Below are positions 1-6,455 of a DNA stretch of 6,497 nt, one piece after another. Every line of letters begins with the position of its first letter. Positions within the stretch are counted from its first letter, which is position 1. Source of the DNA: Asaia bogorensis (GTDB lineage Bacteria > Pseudomonadota > Alphaproteobacteria > Acetobacterales > Acetobacteraceae); contig CAMBXJ010000257.1 in the NCBI GenBank assembly GCA_945871455.1, positions 1-6,497 on the forward strand, written 5' to 3'. The notes beneath the pieces were generated by a model that searched no databases, was not told where the DNA came from, and was given only the letters and a program-made list of their open reading frames with translations. The position numbers and the translations under genes were made by a program.

Positions 1-2
1 CC

Positions 3-29
3 CATTGCGCGCGGGAGGCACGGTCATGA
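3..29 (+). CDS. Possible 3' end of an upstream gene (partial)
   Basis: In the frame beginning at base 3 there is an uninterrupted run of eight codons (HCAREARS) ending in TGA at 27-29. That stop overlaps the ddl start as ATGA, an arrangement typical of translationally coupled genes. In alphaproteobacterial dcw clusters the gene before ddl is usually murB, so a MurB C-terminus is the natural guess. The eight residues are too few to recognise, and in a GC-rich sequence this could be chance. Confidence 0.3.
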   Translation, partial: HCAREARS

Positions 30-946
30 AGCGGGTCGCGGTCCTGTATGGCGGCATGTCCGCCGAACGCGAGGTCAGCCTGGCCACCGGCACGCAGGTG
101 CTTGCCGGGCTGCGTGAAGCCGGTTTCGAGGTCACGCCCATCGACGTGACCGAGGATCTGGGCGCCGTCCTGAAGGCCCTGACCCCTCCTCCCGACGCGG
201 TGTTCAACGCGCTGCATGGCCGGTTCGGGGAAGACGGGTCCATCCAGGGCGTGTTGGATTGGCTGAACATTCCCTACACCCATTCCGGCGTTCGCGCGTC
301 CGCGATGGCGATGGACAAGGTGGCCGCCAAGGCGATGTTCGCCGCCGCCGGCCTTCCCGTCGCGCTCGGCCGCCTGGTCGGGGTGGACGAACTGGCCGCC
401 GCCGATCCGCTGCCGCTACCCTATGTGGTGAAGCCGGTGTGCGAAGGCTCCTCGGTCGGGGTGGAGATCATCCGGGCCGGCGACAACCGCCGAGCCGCCG
501 TGGCGCGCGCGTGGCGTTTCGGCGGCGACCCGCTGGTGGAGGAATTCATCCCCGGCCGCGAACTGACCGTGGGCGTGATGGGAGAGCGGGCGCTGGCGGT
601 GACGGAGATCATCGCCGATGCGGGGACATTCTACGATTACGAGTCGAAATATGCGCAGGGTGGATCGCGCCACATCATTCCCGCGCCGGTGCATCCGGAC
701 ATCTATGCGCGGGCGCTGGAGATCGCGTTGGCGGCACATCGCGCGCTGGGCTGTCGCGGCGCCAGCCGGTGCGATTTCCGCTACGACGATACCGCGGGCG
801 AACCCGGCCGGCTGGTGCTGCTGGAGATCAACACCCAGCCCGGGCTGACGCCGACATCCCTGCTGCCGGAACAGGCGGCGCACTTGGGGATCGATTTTCC
901 CCGGCTTTGCGCCTGGATGGTGGAGAACGCCGCATGTCGCGTGTGA
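26..946 (+). CDS. ddl: D-alanine--D-alanine ligase
   Basis: ATP-dependent ligase of 306 aa that joins two D-alanines to give the dipeptide used by MurF in cytoplasmic peptidoglycan precursor synthesis. The N-terminal domain opens with LYGGMSAEREVSL, where E14 matches the substrate-binding Glu of E. coli DdlB, followed by a HGRFGEDGSIQG motif. The ATP-grasp region carries VVKPVCEGSSVG (K136, S142-S143), the omega-loop FYDYESKY (202-209), a metal-binding D250, and EINTQPG with E267 and N269 as Mg ligands. The Tyr in FYDYE is the hallmark of a D-Ala-D-Ala enzyme rather than a D-Ala-D-Lac enzyme. Length is normal for the family. I chose ATG 26 because GGGAGG at 13-18 lies 7 nt upstream and the protein then starts as homologues do. 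A TTG at 5 would add seven residues with no ribosome site visible. Its end overlaps a short frame starting at 934. All key residues are present. Confidence 0.97.
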   Translation: MKRVAVLYGGMSAEREVSLATGTQVLAGLREAGFEVTPIDVTEDLGAVLKALTPPPDAVFNALHGRFGEDGSIQGVLDWLNIPYTHSGVRASAMAMDKVAAKAMFAAAGLPVALGRLVGVDELAAADPLPLPYVVKPVCEGSSVGVEIIRAGDNRRAAVARAWRFGGDPLVEEFIPGRELTVGVMGERALAVTEIIADAGTFYDYESKYAQGGSRHIIPAPVHPDIYARALEIALAAHRALGCRGASRCDFRYDDTAGEPGRLVLLEINTQPGLTPTSLLPEQAAHLGIDFPRLCAWMVENAACRV

Positions 947-970
947 GCCGACCGTCCGTCGCGGCATTGA

Positions 971-1105
971 AGAAGGCTCTCCCCCTCCCCTTGCGGGCTT
1001 GGGCCGCGAAGCGGACCGAGGCCGGGGGGAGGGGATTCAGGCGAGGTTCGTGCGGGGTCACCCCTCCCCCCGCCCCCTCCCGCAAGGGGAGGGGGAGAGC
1101 GTTCT
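971..1105 (+). repeat. Nested inverted-repeat (REP-like) element between ddl and ftsQ
   Basis: The outer arms 976-997 and 1079-1100 are perfect 22-bp inverted complements containing CTCCCCCTCCCCTTGCGGG. With one mismatch (975/1101) the pairing continues to 971/1105. An inner pair, 1023-1034 and 1061-1072, is a perfect 12-bp inverted repeat (CGGGGGGAGGGG). A small CCGC-GAA-GCGG hairpin sits at 1004-1014. The whole could fold into a long branched hairpin or cruciform. Arms of the type CCGCAAGGGGAGGGGG resemble dispersed intergenic palindromes known in many proteobacteria (REP/MITE-like), so copies elsewhere in this genome are likely but cannot be seen here. No transposase is encoded. In mRNA it would place a strong structure 30-50 nt before the ftsQ ribosome site. 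Confidence 0.85.
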
Positions 1106-1135
1106 CCCGTGCCGCCGCAACGCTGCGAACCCGCC

Positions 1136-1142
1136 AAGGAGG
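1136..1142 (+). promoter_or_regulatory. ftsQ ribosome binding site
   Basis: AAGGAGG is a near-perfect Shine-Dalgarno sequence placed 6 nt before ATG 1149. It decides the ftsQ start against the in-frame upstream TTG 999, which lies inside the repeat element and has no such site. Confidence 0.85.
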
Positions 1143-1148
1143 CTTGCC

Positions 1149-2063
1149 ATGAAGCGCGCCCCCAGGAACTCGGTGCAGGATCGACCGTCGAAGCGATCCC
1201 TGGTCCTGCGGCGGCTGAGGCGGCATCTGCGGCCGGCCGCCTGGGTCGCGTGCGGGCTGATCGTCATCGCCGGCGGGTTTGTGATCGTGCGCACGGCCGC
1301 CCCGGGCAGTTCGATCATGACCTTGCAGGAGCGCCTGGGCGGGATGACCGCGATCACCGGCCTGCGGGTGACGGATGTGCTGATCGAAGGCCGCGCCAAC
1401 ACGCCGGAGCCGCTGTTGCGGTCGGCCATCGGGGTCAGCAAGGGCGATCCGATCCTGGGCTTCTCCGTCGAACTGGCACGCCAGCGGATCGAAACCTTGA
1501 CCTGGGTGGAGCACGCCACCGTCGAGCGCCGCCTGCCCGGCACCGTCGTCGTGATTCTGAAGGAACGCCGCCCGTTCGCCATCTGGCAGAACCAGGGCAA
1601 GTTCGTTCTGATCGATCGCGCCGGACAGATCGTGGCGAACCAGGACGTGGCGCAGTTCAAGCACGTGCCATTGGTCGTGGGGGTCGGCGCGCCGCCCGCC
1701 GCCGCGGTGTTGCTGGATGCCCTGACCGAACGCCCGCTGCTGGCCGCCCGCACCGAGGCCGCGGTGCGGGTCGGCGCCCGCCGCTGGAATCTGCGGATGA
1801 AGAACGGCGCCGATGTGATGCTGCCGGAGGGGCACGAGATCGCCGCGCTGGATCGGCTGCTGCAACTGCATCAGACCCAGTCGCTGCTGGATCGGCCCTT
1901 GCAGGCCATCGACATGCGCCTCGGCGACCGGCTGGTGGTGCGGCCCAAAGGGGATGCCAAAGGCGATCCCAAGGGAGAGGCCCGAGGGGACATCCCGCCG
2001 GGATCCGGTGGACCGACGGCGCCGCCGGCGGTGACGCCGATCATCGCCAAGAAGCCGACCTGA
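1149..2063 (+). CDS. ftsQ: Cell division protein FtsQ
   Basis: Bitopic inner-membrane divisome protein of 304 aa. In the family it bridges FtsZ/FtsA-side proteins and the FtsB/FtsL and FtsW/FtsI modules. The layout is classic: a basic cytoplasmic N-terminus (1-28, many Arg/Lys), one membrane segment at about 30-48 (WVACGLIVIAGGFVIV), then a POTRA domain at about 72-141 (LRVTDVLIEGRANTPEPLL, WVEHATVERRLPGTVVV, ERRPFAIWQ) and the beta-rich FtsQ domain to about residue 264. The C-terminal 40 residues are a low-complexity tail with four KGD-type units, then Pro/Gly/Ala-rich sequence. The start rests on the strong ribosome site at 1136-1142. Reading further upstream in frame only translates the repeat element. 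TGA is followed after 11 nt by ftsA. The gap of about 200 bp to ddl is unusual, since these two genes are normally adjacent or overlapping. Confidence 0.93.
   Translation: MKRAPRNSVQDRPSKRSLVLRRLRRHLRPAAWVACGLIVIAGGFVIVRTAAPGSSIMTLQERLGGMTAITGLRVTDVLIEGRANTPEPLLRSAIGVSKGDPILGFSVELARQRIETLTWVEHATVERRLPGTVVVILKERRPFAIWQNQGKFVLIDRAGQIVANQDVAQFKHVPLVVGVGAPPAAAVLLDALTERPLLAARTEAAVRVGARRWNLRMKNGADVMLPEGHEIAALDRLLQLHQTQSLLDRPLQAIDMRLGDRLVVRPKGDAKGDPKGEARGDIPPGSGGPTAPPAVTPIIAKKPT
1947..1994 (+). repeat. 12-bp tandem repeat in the ftsQ 3' end
   Basis: Four degenerate 12-nt units (from 1947, 1959, 1971 and 1983) encode KGDA-KGDP-KGEA-RGDI at FtsQ residues 267-282. Copies differ at several positions, so the array is not recent or is held at protein level. 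The tail is charged, probably disordered, and lies in the periplasm after the folded FtsQ domain. Confidence 0.8.
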
Positions 2064-2074
2064 GGGAGGGAGCG

Positions 2075-3379
2075 ATGAACGATATGCCACGTCGTACGAT
2101 GCTTCCCTCGGATGCCGGACCGGCGGAACCGGATCGCGCACGCCACCACCGTGCCGGCCCGTTCGGCGTGTTGGATATCGGTACCACCAAGATCGCCTGC
2201 CTGATCGGGCGCGTGGAAAGCGACGGGCGGCTACGGGTGCTGGGCTTCGGCTGGCACAAGGGCCGTGGCGTGCGCGGCGGCAACATCGTTGACCTGGAAG
2301 AGGCCGAAAAAGCCATCCGCGCCTGCGTCGGCCAGGCCGAGGACATGGCCGACACCAGGCTGCGCGCGGTGACCGTCAACCTGAGCTGCGGCCAGCCGGA
2401 ATCGCATCTGTATAACGTGCAATGGCCGGTGAACGGCCGTGCCGTCTCGGACGAAGACATCCGCGGTGTCGTGGCCGAGGGCCGAGCGCGGGCGATGATT
2501 GAAGGGCGGGTGGCGCTGCATGCGTTGCCGCTGAATTTCGCCGTCGACAGCACCGACCATGTCGCCGACCCGCGCGGATTGTTCTGCTCATCGCTGAATG
2601 CCCGCCTGCACATCGTCAACGCGGTCTCGACATCGTTGCGCTCCTTGGAAGCCTGCATCGCCCGCTGCGACCTGGAGATCGAGGGCATGGTGTCCGCGCC
2701 GATGGCCGCCGGCCTGTCCACTTTGGTGGACGACGAGCGTGAGATGGGCGTGACGATCATCGACATGGGCGGCGGCACGACCGGATTGGCGGTGTTCGCC
2801 GACAATCAGTTGATGCACACGGCGCAACTGCCGATCGGCGGTTTGCATGTGACCAAGGACCTGGCCTCCGGCCTGTCGACGCCTCTCGCGCATGCCGAGC
2901 GACTGAAGACCTTGTACGGGAATGTCGAGAACAGCCCGGACGACGACACGGAAATGCTGCCGGTACCGCAGGTGGGGGAGGAAGACGACCACCAGTTGGC
3001 GCGTGTGCCGCGCAGCATGGTGGTCAACATCATCCGCCCTCGCATCGAGGAGACCTTCGAATACGTGAAGGAGAGCCTGGACAGTTCCGGGATGGCACGC
3101 GCCGCGGGGAACCGGGTCGTGCTGACCGGCGGGGCCTGCCAGTTGCCGGGTTTGCGGGAAATGGCAGTGCGGATGCTGGGACGGCAGGTGCGGTTGGGTC
3201 GCCCGACGACCTTGCGCGGCCTGCCGGAACTGGCCTCCAGCCCGGCGTTCAGCACCGCGGCCGGACTTCTATCCTGGGCGGCCGGCAATGGCCGCACCTT
3301 CAGCGATGCCGAAATCGAACCCGAACGCCCGGCGGGGATGCTCCGGCGGTTGGTGAATTTTCTCAAGGATCGCGTGTGA
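2075..3379 (+). CDS. ftsA: Cell division protein FtsA
   Basis: Actin-like ATPase of 434 aa that anchors FtsZ filaments to the cytoplasmic membrane and recruits later divisome proteins. Phosphate-1 motif: FGVLDIGTTKIACLIG (30-45). The family-specific 1C (SHS2) domain follows, including VALHALPLNFAVDSTDHVADPRGL. Phosphate-2 motif: IIDMGGGTTGLAVF (D230, G232-G234). Adenosine motif: VVLTGGACQLPG (L350-A354). The C-terminus is a short amphipathic basic helix (about 416-434, MLRRLVNFLKDRV) that serves as the membrane-targeting sequence. The acidic insert SPDDDTEMLPVPQVGEEDD is typical of alphaproteobacterial FtsA. ATG 2075 is preceded by GGAGGG (2065-2070) in the 11-nt gap after ftsQ. ATG 2084 is a less well-placed alternative. 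The N-terminal 28 residues before the fold are His/Arg-rich and variable. The short spacing indicates co-transcription with ftsQ. Confidence 0.97.
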   Translation: MNDMPRRTMLPSDAGPAEPDRARHHRAGPFGVLDIGTTKIACLIGRVESDGRLRVLGFGWHKGRGVRGGNIVDLEEAEKAIRACVGQAEDMADTRLRAVTVNLSCGQPESHLYNVQWPVNGRAVSDEDIRGVVAEGRARAMIEGRVALHALPLNFAVDSTDHVADPRGLFCSSLNARLHIVNAVSTSLRSLEACIARCDLEIEGMVSAPMAAGLSTLVDDEREMGVTIIDMGGGTTGLAVFADNQLMHTAQLPIGGLHVTKDLASGLSTPLAHAERLKTLYGNVENSPDDDTEMLPVPQVGEEDDHQLARVPRSMVVNIIRPRIEETFEYVKESLDSSGMARAAGNRVVLTGGACQLPGLREMAVRMLGRQVRLGRPTTLRGLPELASSPAFSTAAGLLSWAAGNGRTFSDAEIEPERPAGMLRRLVNFLKDRV

Positions 3380-3452
3380 CCTCTCGCGAATCGGACAACT
3401 TGTCGTAACACCCAGCTTAACCGTGGACCCGTAATCCGGGGGAGCAATCGCA
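3380..3452 (+). other. ftsA-ftsZ intergenic gap with small palindrome
   Basis: This 73-bp spacer holds the ftsZ ribosome site (GGAG at 3441-3444, 8 nt before ATG). It also holds a short palindrome GACAA-C-TTGTC at 3394-3404 and a TTAACC at 3417-3422 that resembles half of a CtrA site. I see no convincing -35/-10 pair and no terminator, so read-through from ftsA into ftsZ is expected. Any extra ftsZ promoter here would be weak by sequence. Confidence 0.35.
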
Positions 3453-5105
3453 ATGACTCTTAACCTGACGATCCCTCAAACGACCCATACCGACTTCACG
3501 CCCAGAATCACCGTGATCGGGGTGGGTGGCGGCGGCACGAATGCCGTCGACAACATGATCGCGCTCAATCTGCAGGGCGTGGATTTCGTTGTCGCCAACA
3601 CCGATGCGCAGCAATTGGTGCACAGCCGGGCGGATCGGCGGATTCAGTTGGGTCCGCATATCACGCAGGGGTTGGGGGCGGGCGCGAAGCCGGAGATCGG
3701 CCGCGCCGCCGCGGAAGAAGCCGCGGATGAGCTGTACCGGCACCTGGACGGCGCCCATATGGTGTTCATCACCGCTGGCATGGGCGGCGGCACCGGCACG
3801 GGCGCCGCGCCCGTCATTGCGCGCATGGCGCGGGAAAGAAACATCCTGACCGTCGGCGTGGTGACCAAGCCGTTCGGGTTTGAAGGTGTCCGCCGGGCTC
3901 GCTCCGCCGATCAGGGGATCGAGGAGTTGCAGCAATACGTTGACACTCTGATCGTTATCCCCAACCAGAACCTGTTCCGTATGGCTAATGAGCGCACCAC
4001 CTGGAAGGATGCGTTCAAGATGGCCGACCAGGTGCTTTACATGGGCGTGCGCGGCGTCACCGACCTGATGATGGTGCACGGGCTGGTCAACCTGGACTTC
4101 GCCGATATCCGCACGGTGATGGCGGAAATGGGCAAGGCGATGATGGGCACGGGGGAAGCCGACGGCGAAAACCGCGCCATTCGCGCCGCCGAGGCCGCGA
4201 TCAACAATCCGCTGCTGGAAGATACCAGCATGGCCGGCGCGCGTGGCCTGCTGATCAACATCACCGGCGGCGACGATCTGACCTTGTTCGAGGTCGATCA
4301 GGCCGCCAACCGCATCCGCGAGGAAGTGGATGAGGAAGCCAACGTGATATTCGGATCGGCGGTCGACGAATCGCTGACCGGCCGGATTCGTGTGTCGGTG
4401 GTGGCCACCGGGATCGACTCGCAGAAGACAGAGCAGCAGAGGCCGCGTCTGGTCGCGGTGGGTGGTGGTGGCGCGATGCCGGCGCCGCAGCCGATTCATG
4501 TGCCAGCGGGCATGGCTGCTCCGGCGCTGGCGGCCAACTCCGCCGCGCCGGCACCGATGATGTCCACTTCGCCCGCGCAAATGATGTCCACCGCGCCCGT
4601 GCTTATGATGTCCACTGCCCCCGCACAGATGATGTCGGCGGTGCCTCTGCGTCAGTCGGCGACGGCCTTGCAGATGGACACAGTGTCGATGCAGGACGCC
4701 CAGTCGGAATCAGCGATGGCGCAGCCTCAGGTGGGCGGGCATCAGGCCGGCCCACAGCCGATTCCGCTGCGCCAGCCCTCGTCGGCGGCGCAACCGATGC
4801 ATCGCCAAGGTCGGTTCGTGGATGACAGTCGTCCGGCCAGCACGCCGCCATCCCTCACGATGGTGCCGCCGCCGGCCGCCGAACCGGCACGACCGAGCCT
4901 GTTCACCACAGTGACGGGCGCGTTTCGACGACGCCAGACGGCGGCTCCGGCGCCTGTCGAAGCCCAGGCACCGACGTTTCGGCGGACCGCTTCCGCCACG
5001 TCCGAAACCCCGACCGAGACGCTTCCGCCTTCGGTTCGCCCGACACGGAGCAGCGATGAGGTCGGGATCGAGATCCCGGCATTCCTTCGGCGGCAATCTT
5101 CGTAA
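3453..5105 (+). CDS. ftsZ: Cell division protein FtsZ
   Basis: Tubulin-like GTPase of 550 aa that polymerises into the Z-ring at midcell. GTP-binding sequence [16 protein letters not shown] lies at 21-36, and the tubulin signature loop [15 protein letters not shown] at about 109-123. The catalytic T7 loop N213-L-D215-F-A-D218 completes the active site of the next subunit. The globular part ends near residue 320. A linker of more than 200 residues follows, rich in Ala, Pro, Gln, Met and Ser, as in alphaproteobacterial FtsZ, which is longer than E. coli FtsZ (383 aa). The linker holds an 8-residue repeat (369-400) and a separate basic patch [14 protein letters not shown] (481-494). The protein ends with [15 protein letters not shown] (536-550), the conserved tail bound by FtsA and other partners. 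ATG 3453 has GGAG 8 nt upstream. A strong terminator follows the TAA, suggesting that ftsZ closes the operon. All catalytic residues are intact. Confidence 0.98.
   Translation: MTLNLTIPQTTHTDFTPRITVIGVGGGGTNAVDNMIALNLQGVDFVVANTDAQQLVHSRADRRIQLGPHITQGLGAGAKPEIGRAAAEEAADELYRHLDGAHMVFITAGMGGGTGTGAAPVIARMARERNILTVGVVTKPFGFEGVRRARSADQGIEELQQYVDTLIVIPNQNLFRMANERTTWKDAFKMADQVLYMGVRGVTDLMMVHGLVNLDFADIRTVMAEMGKAMMGTGEADGENRAIRAAEAAINNPLLEDTSMAGARGLLINITGGDDLTLFEVDQAANRIREEVDEEANVIFGSAVDESLTGRIRVSVVATGIDSQKTEQQRPRLVAVGGGGAMPAPQPIHVPAGMAAPALAANSAAPAPMMSTSPAQMMSTAPVLMMSTAPAQMMSAVPLRQSATALQMDTVSMQDAQSESAMAQPQVGGHQAGPQPIPLRQPSSAAQPMHRQGRFVDDSRPASTPPSLTMVPPPAAEPARPSLFTTVTGAFRRRQTAAPAPVEAQAPTFRRTASATSETPTETLPPSVRPTRSSDEVGIEIPAFLRRQSS
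4557..4652 (+). repeat. 24-bp tandem repeat in the FtsZ linker
   Basis: Four units start at 4557, 4581, 4605 and 4629. The first three are closely similar (ATGATGTCCACY core) and the fourth is degenerate. They encode [24 protein letters not shown] and MMSAVPLR at FtsZ residues 369-400. The period is a whole number of codons, so copy number can change without breaking the frame. Met-Met pairs at regular spacing are unusual for a linker of this kind. Confidence 0.9.
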
Positions 5106-5141
5106 CGGCAAGCGGGCCGGTTTTTCATCCTGACTTTGACG

Positions 5142-5173
5142 GACCCGGCACCTCGGCAGGTACCGGGTCTTTT
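5142..5173 (+). terminator. Intrinsic terminator after ftsZ
   Basis: The stem GACCCGGCACC (5142-5152) pairs with GGTACCGGGTC (5159-5169) over 11 positions with one C-A mismatch. The loop is six bases (TCGGCA), and TTTT follows directly at 5170-5173. It lies 36 nt after the ftsZ stop and probably ends the ddl-ftsQ-ftsA-ftsZ transcript. Confidence 0.78.
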
Positions 5174-5257
5174 GACCTCGGGGACCGCAATGCGCGGGAA
5201 TTTTCCGGGCGGCGACACTCCGGCGGACAGGACCGTCACAAACCCGCTCGGCTTGTT

Positions 5258-5286
5258 TTGCGGCGGCGCGACAAATTCAATAAAAT
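5258..5286 (+). promoter_or_regulatory. Candidate lpxC promoter
   Basis: TTGCGG (5258-5263) and TAAAAT (5281-5286) are separated by 17 bp. The -10 matches 5 of 6 consensus bases and the -35 matches 3 of 6. The surrounding ACAAATTCAATAAAATC is an A+T-rich patch in a GC-rich window, lying between the ftsZ terminator and lpxC. Transcription would begin near 5293, giving a leader of about 110 nt. A second pair, TTGACT (5321-5326) and GATAAG (5347-5352), has a 20-bp spacer and is less likely. In the remaining leader to 5406 I see no clear riboswitch or attenuator. Confidence 0.42.
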
Positions 5287-5406
5287 CAGTGTGTTGGTGC
5301 GAAATACTCAGCAATAATCATTGACTGGCCGCGACGCGTTCATCGGGATAAGCCTATCACAGACGCAGGTGCTTCCGCCTTCGCGTCGATCGGGAAAAAC
5401 CCACCG

Positions 5407-6357
5407 ATGGATCGTTCGCCGCAACTCCCCAGCCTGGACATCGTCCGCTCCGAACGAGCCGCCATGCGCCAGCATACGCTGAAGGCGCCGATCAATTGCG
5501 TGGGAATTGGCGTGCATTCCGGGCAGCGGGTCAGCCTGACCTTGAAACCCGCTGACATCGACCATGGCATCGTGTTCCGCCGCACCGATCTGAATCGCTC
5601 CATTCCCGCGACCTATGATCGCGTCGTCGATACCCGCCTTTGCACCGTCATCGCCGATGCCGATTGGGCCTCGGCCCGCGTCGGCACGATCGAGCATCTG
5701 ATGGCCGCGTTTTCCGCCGCCGGCGTCGACAACGCTTTGGTGGAGTTGGATGGGCCGGAAGTGCCGATCCTGGACGGGTCCGCCGCGCCGTTCCTGTTCC
5801 TGCTGGAATGCGCCGGGATCGCCGAACAGGCCGCGCCGCGCCGGACGATCGAAATCCAACGCACGGTGCGCGTAACCGATGGCGACGCCTTCGCCGAATT
5901 CCGGCCGCTTCCCGGCTTTTCCCGCACCGCGGCGCCGATCCTGGACATGGAGATCTCGATCGACTTCGCTGCACCGGCGATCGGCCGGCAAACCAGCGCC
6001 CTGCGGCTGAACACGACGAATTTCCGCCACGGCATCGCCCGCGCCCGGACCTTCGCACTGGCCGAGGACGTGGCAAAGCTGCAAGCCGCCGGCCTGGCGC
6101 AGGGCGGCAGCCTGGACAACGCGCTGGTGGTGGACGGGCATACCGTCCTCAATCCGGGCGGTCTGCGCATGGACAACGAATTTGCCGCCCACAAGCTGCT
6201 GGATGCCGTTGGCGATCTGGCGCTGGCCGGGGCGGCACTGCATGGGCGGTTTGTTGCCCACCGCCCGGGGCACGCTTTGAACAACAAGCTGCTGCGGGCG
6301 CTGTTCGCGGCATCCGGCGCCTGCGGGCGGGTTGAGGCCGAGGCGGTCGCGGCCTGA
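5407..6357 (+). CDS. lpxC: UDP-3-O-acyl-N-acetylglucosamine deacetylase
   Basis: Zinc-dependent cytoplasmic deacetylase of 316 aa that removes the acetyl group from UDP-3-O-acyl-GlcNAc, the committed step of lipid A synthesis. The first domain starts HTLKAPINCVGIGVHSGQRV and contains GTIEHLMAAFSAAGVDNA, where E96-H97 correspond to catalytic E78 and zinc ligand H79 of E. coli, followed by the characteristic PILDGSAAPF. The second domain carries RTFALAEDV, GGSLDNALVVD and HKLLDAVGDL, with zinc ligands H262 and D266 and conserved K263. The general-acid His is H289 in GHALNNK. The start is uncertain. ATG 5407 has only a weak GGGA 11 nt upstream and gives 19 extra residues. ATG 5464 (MRQHTLK) aligns with the E. 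coli N-terminus but also lacks a clear ribosome site. It lies 301 bp after ftsZ, beyond a terminator, so it probably has its own promoter. Confidence 0.96.
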   Translation: MDRSPQLPSLDIVRSERAAMRQHTLKAPINCVGIGVHSGQRVSLTLKPADIDHGIVFRRTDLNRSIPATYDRVVDTRLCTVIADADWASARVGTIEHLMAAFSAAGVDNALVELDGPEVPILDGSAAPFLFLLECAGIAEQAAPRRTIEIQRTVRVTDGDAFAEFRPLPGFSRTAAPILDMEISIDFAAPAIGRQTSALRLNTTNFRHGIARARTFALAEDVAKLQAAGLAQGGSLDNALVVDGHTVLNPGGLRMDNEFAAHKLLDAVGDLALAGAALHGRFVAHRPGHALNNKLLRALFAASGACGRVEAEAVAA

Positions 6358-6360
6358 GGC

Positions 6361-6428
6361 GCGGGGCGCTGCCCCGGAACCCCGCCAGGGGCTTTGCCCC
6401 TGGACCCCACCAAAGGCACGGCCTTTGG
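6361..6428 (+). repeat. Array of three GC-rich hairpins after lpxC
   Basis: Three perfect stems follow the lpxC stop in tandem, each with a 3-nt loop: CGGGGC-gct-GCCCCG (6362-6376), CCAGGGGC-ttt-GCCCCTGG (6385-6403) and CCAAAGGC-acg-GCCTTTGG (6410-6428). Sequence of this style is, from memory, a common dispersed intergenic repeat in Acetobacteraceae. A looser T-rich run (TTCTTTTG, from 6438) comes about 9 nt after the third stem, so it could aid lpxC termination but is not a canonical intrinsic terminator. Confidence 0.8.
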
Positions 6429-6455
6429 AATGCGATTCTTTTGTCGTTTGAATTC

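Larger units (their letters stand above)
934..1152 (+). other. 72-codon open frame bridging ddl and ftsQ; possible relic ftsQ start
   Basis: This frame starts at ATG 934 inside the last codons of ddl, with GGAG at 922-925 placed 8 nt upstream. It stays open through the whole inverted-repeat element and stops at TGA 1150-1152, which overlaps the ftsQ start as ATGA. The predicted product begins MSRVSRPSVAALKK and then becomes Arg/Gly/Pro-rich sequence that is simply the translated repeat, with no recognisable domain. It may be translated as a coupling leader for ftsQ, or the ATG may be the ancestral ftsQ start left behind when the repeat inserted. A functional protein is unlikely. The openness is partly explained by GC richness. 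Confidence 0.3.

Noticed and set aside
999..1148. N-terminal extension of FtsQ from TTG 999
   Set aside because: The extra 50 residues would be translated repeat element. The strong AAGGAGG site supports ATG 1149 instead.
828..2141. Long open frame on the - strand (437 codons) across ddl, the repeat and ftsQ
   Set aside because: It is antisense to well-identified genes, has no recognisable domain, and is His/Arg/Gln-rich in the way reverse-strand frames of GC-rich genes are.
3417..4580. Long open frame on the - strand (387 codons) opposite ftsZ
   Set aside because: ftsZ on the + strand is unmistakable. The antisense product is His/Arg-rich shadow sequence with no motif.
5106..5125. Short CGGC-AAGCGG-GCCG hairpin with TTTTT just after ftsZ
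   Set aside because: The stem is only 4 bp, with a G between stem and T-run. The hairpin at 5142-5173 is much stronger, so this one is at most auxiliary.
5136..5324. 62-codon + strand frame in the ftsZ-lpxC gap
   Set aside because: It runs straight through the terminator stem and the promoter-like region, has no ribosome site and no recognisable sequence.
5321..5352. TTGACT-GATAAG as lpxC promoter
   Set aside because: The -35 is good, but the 20-bp spacer is outside the usual range and the -10 is poor. The upstream pair with 17-bp spacing fits better.
5308..6273. Long open frame on the - strand (321 codons) opposite lpxC
   Set aside because: It is antisense to lpxC, whose catalytic motifs are all present, and shows no domain of its own.
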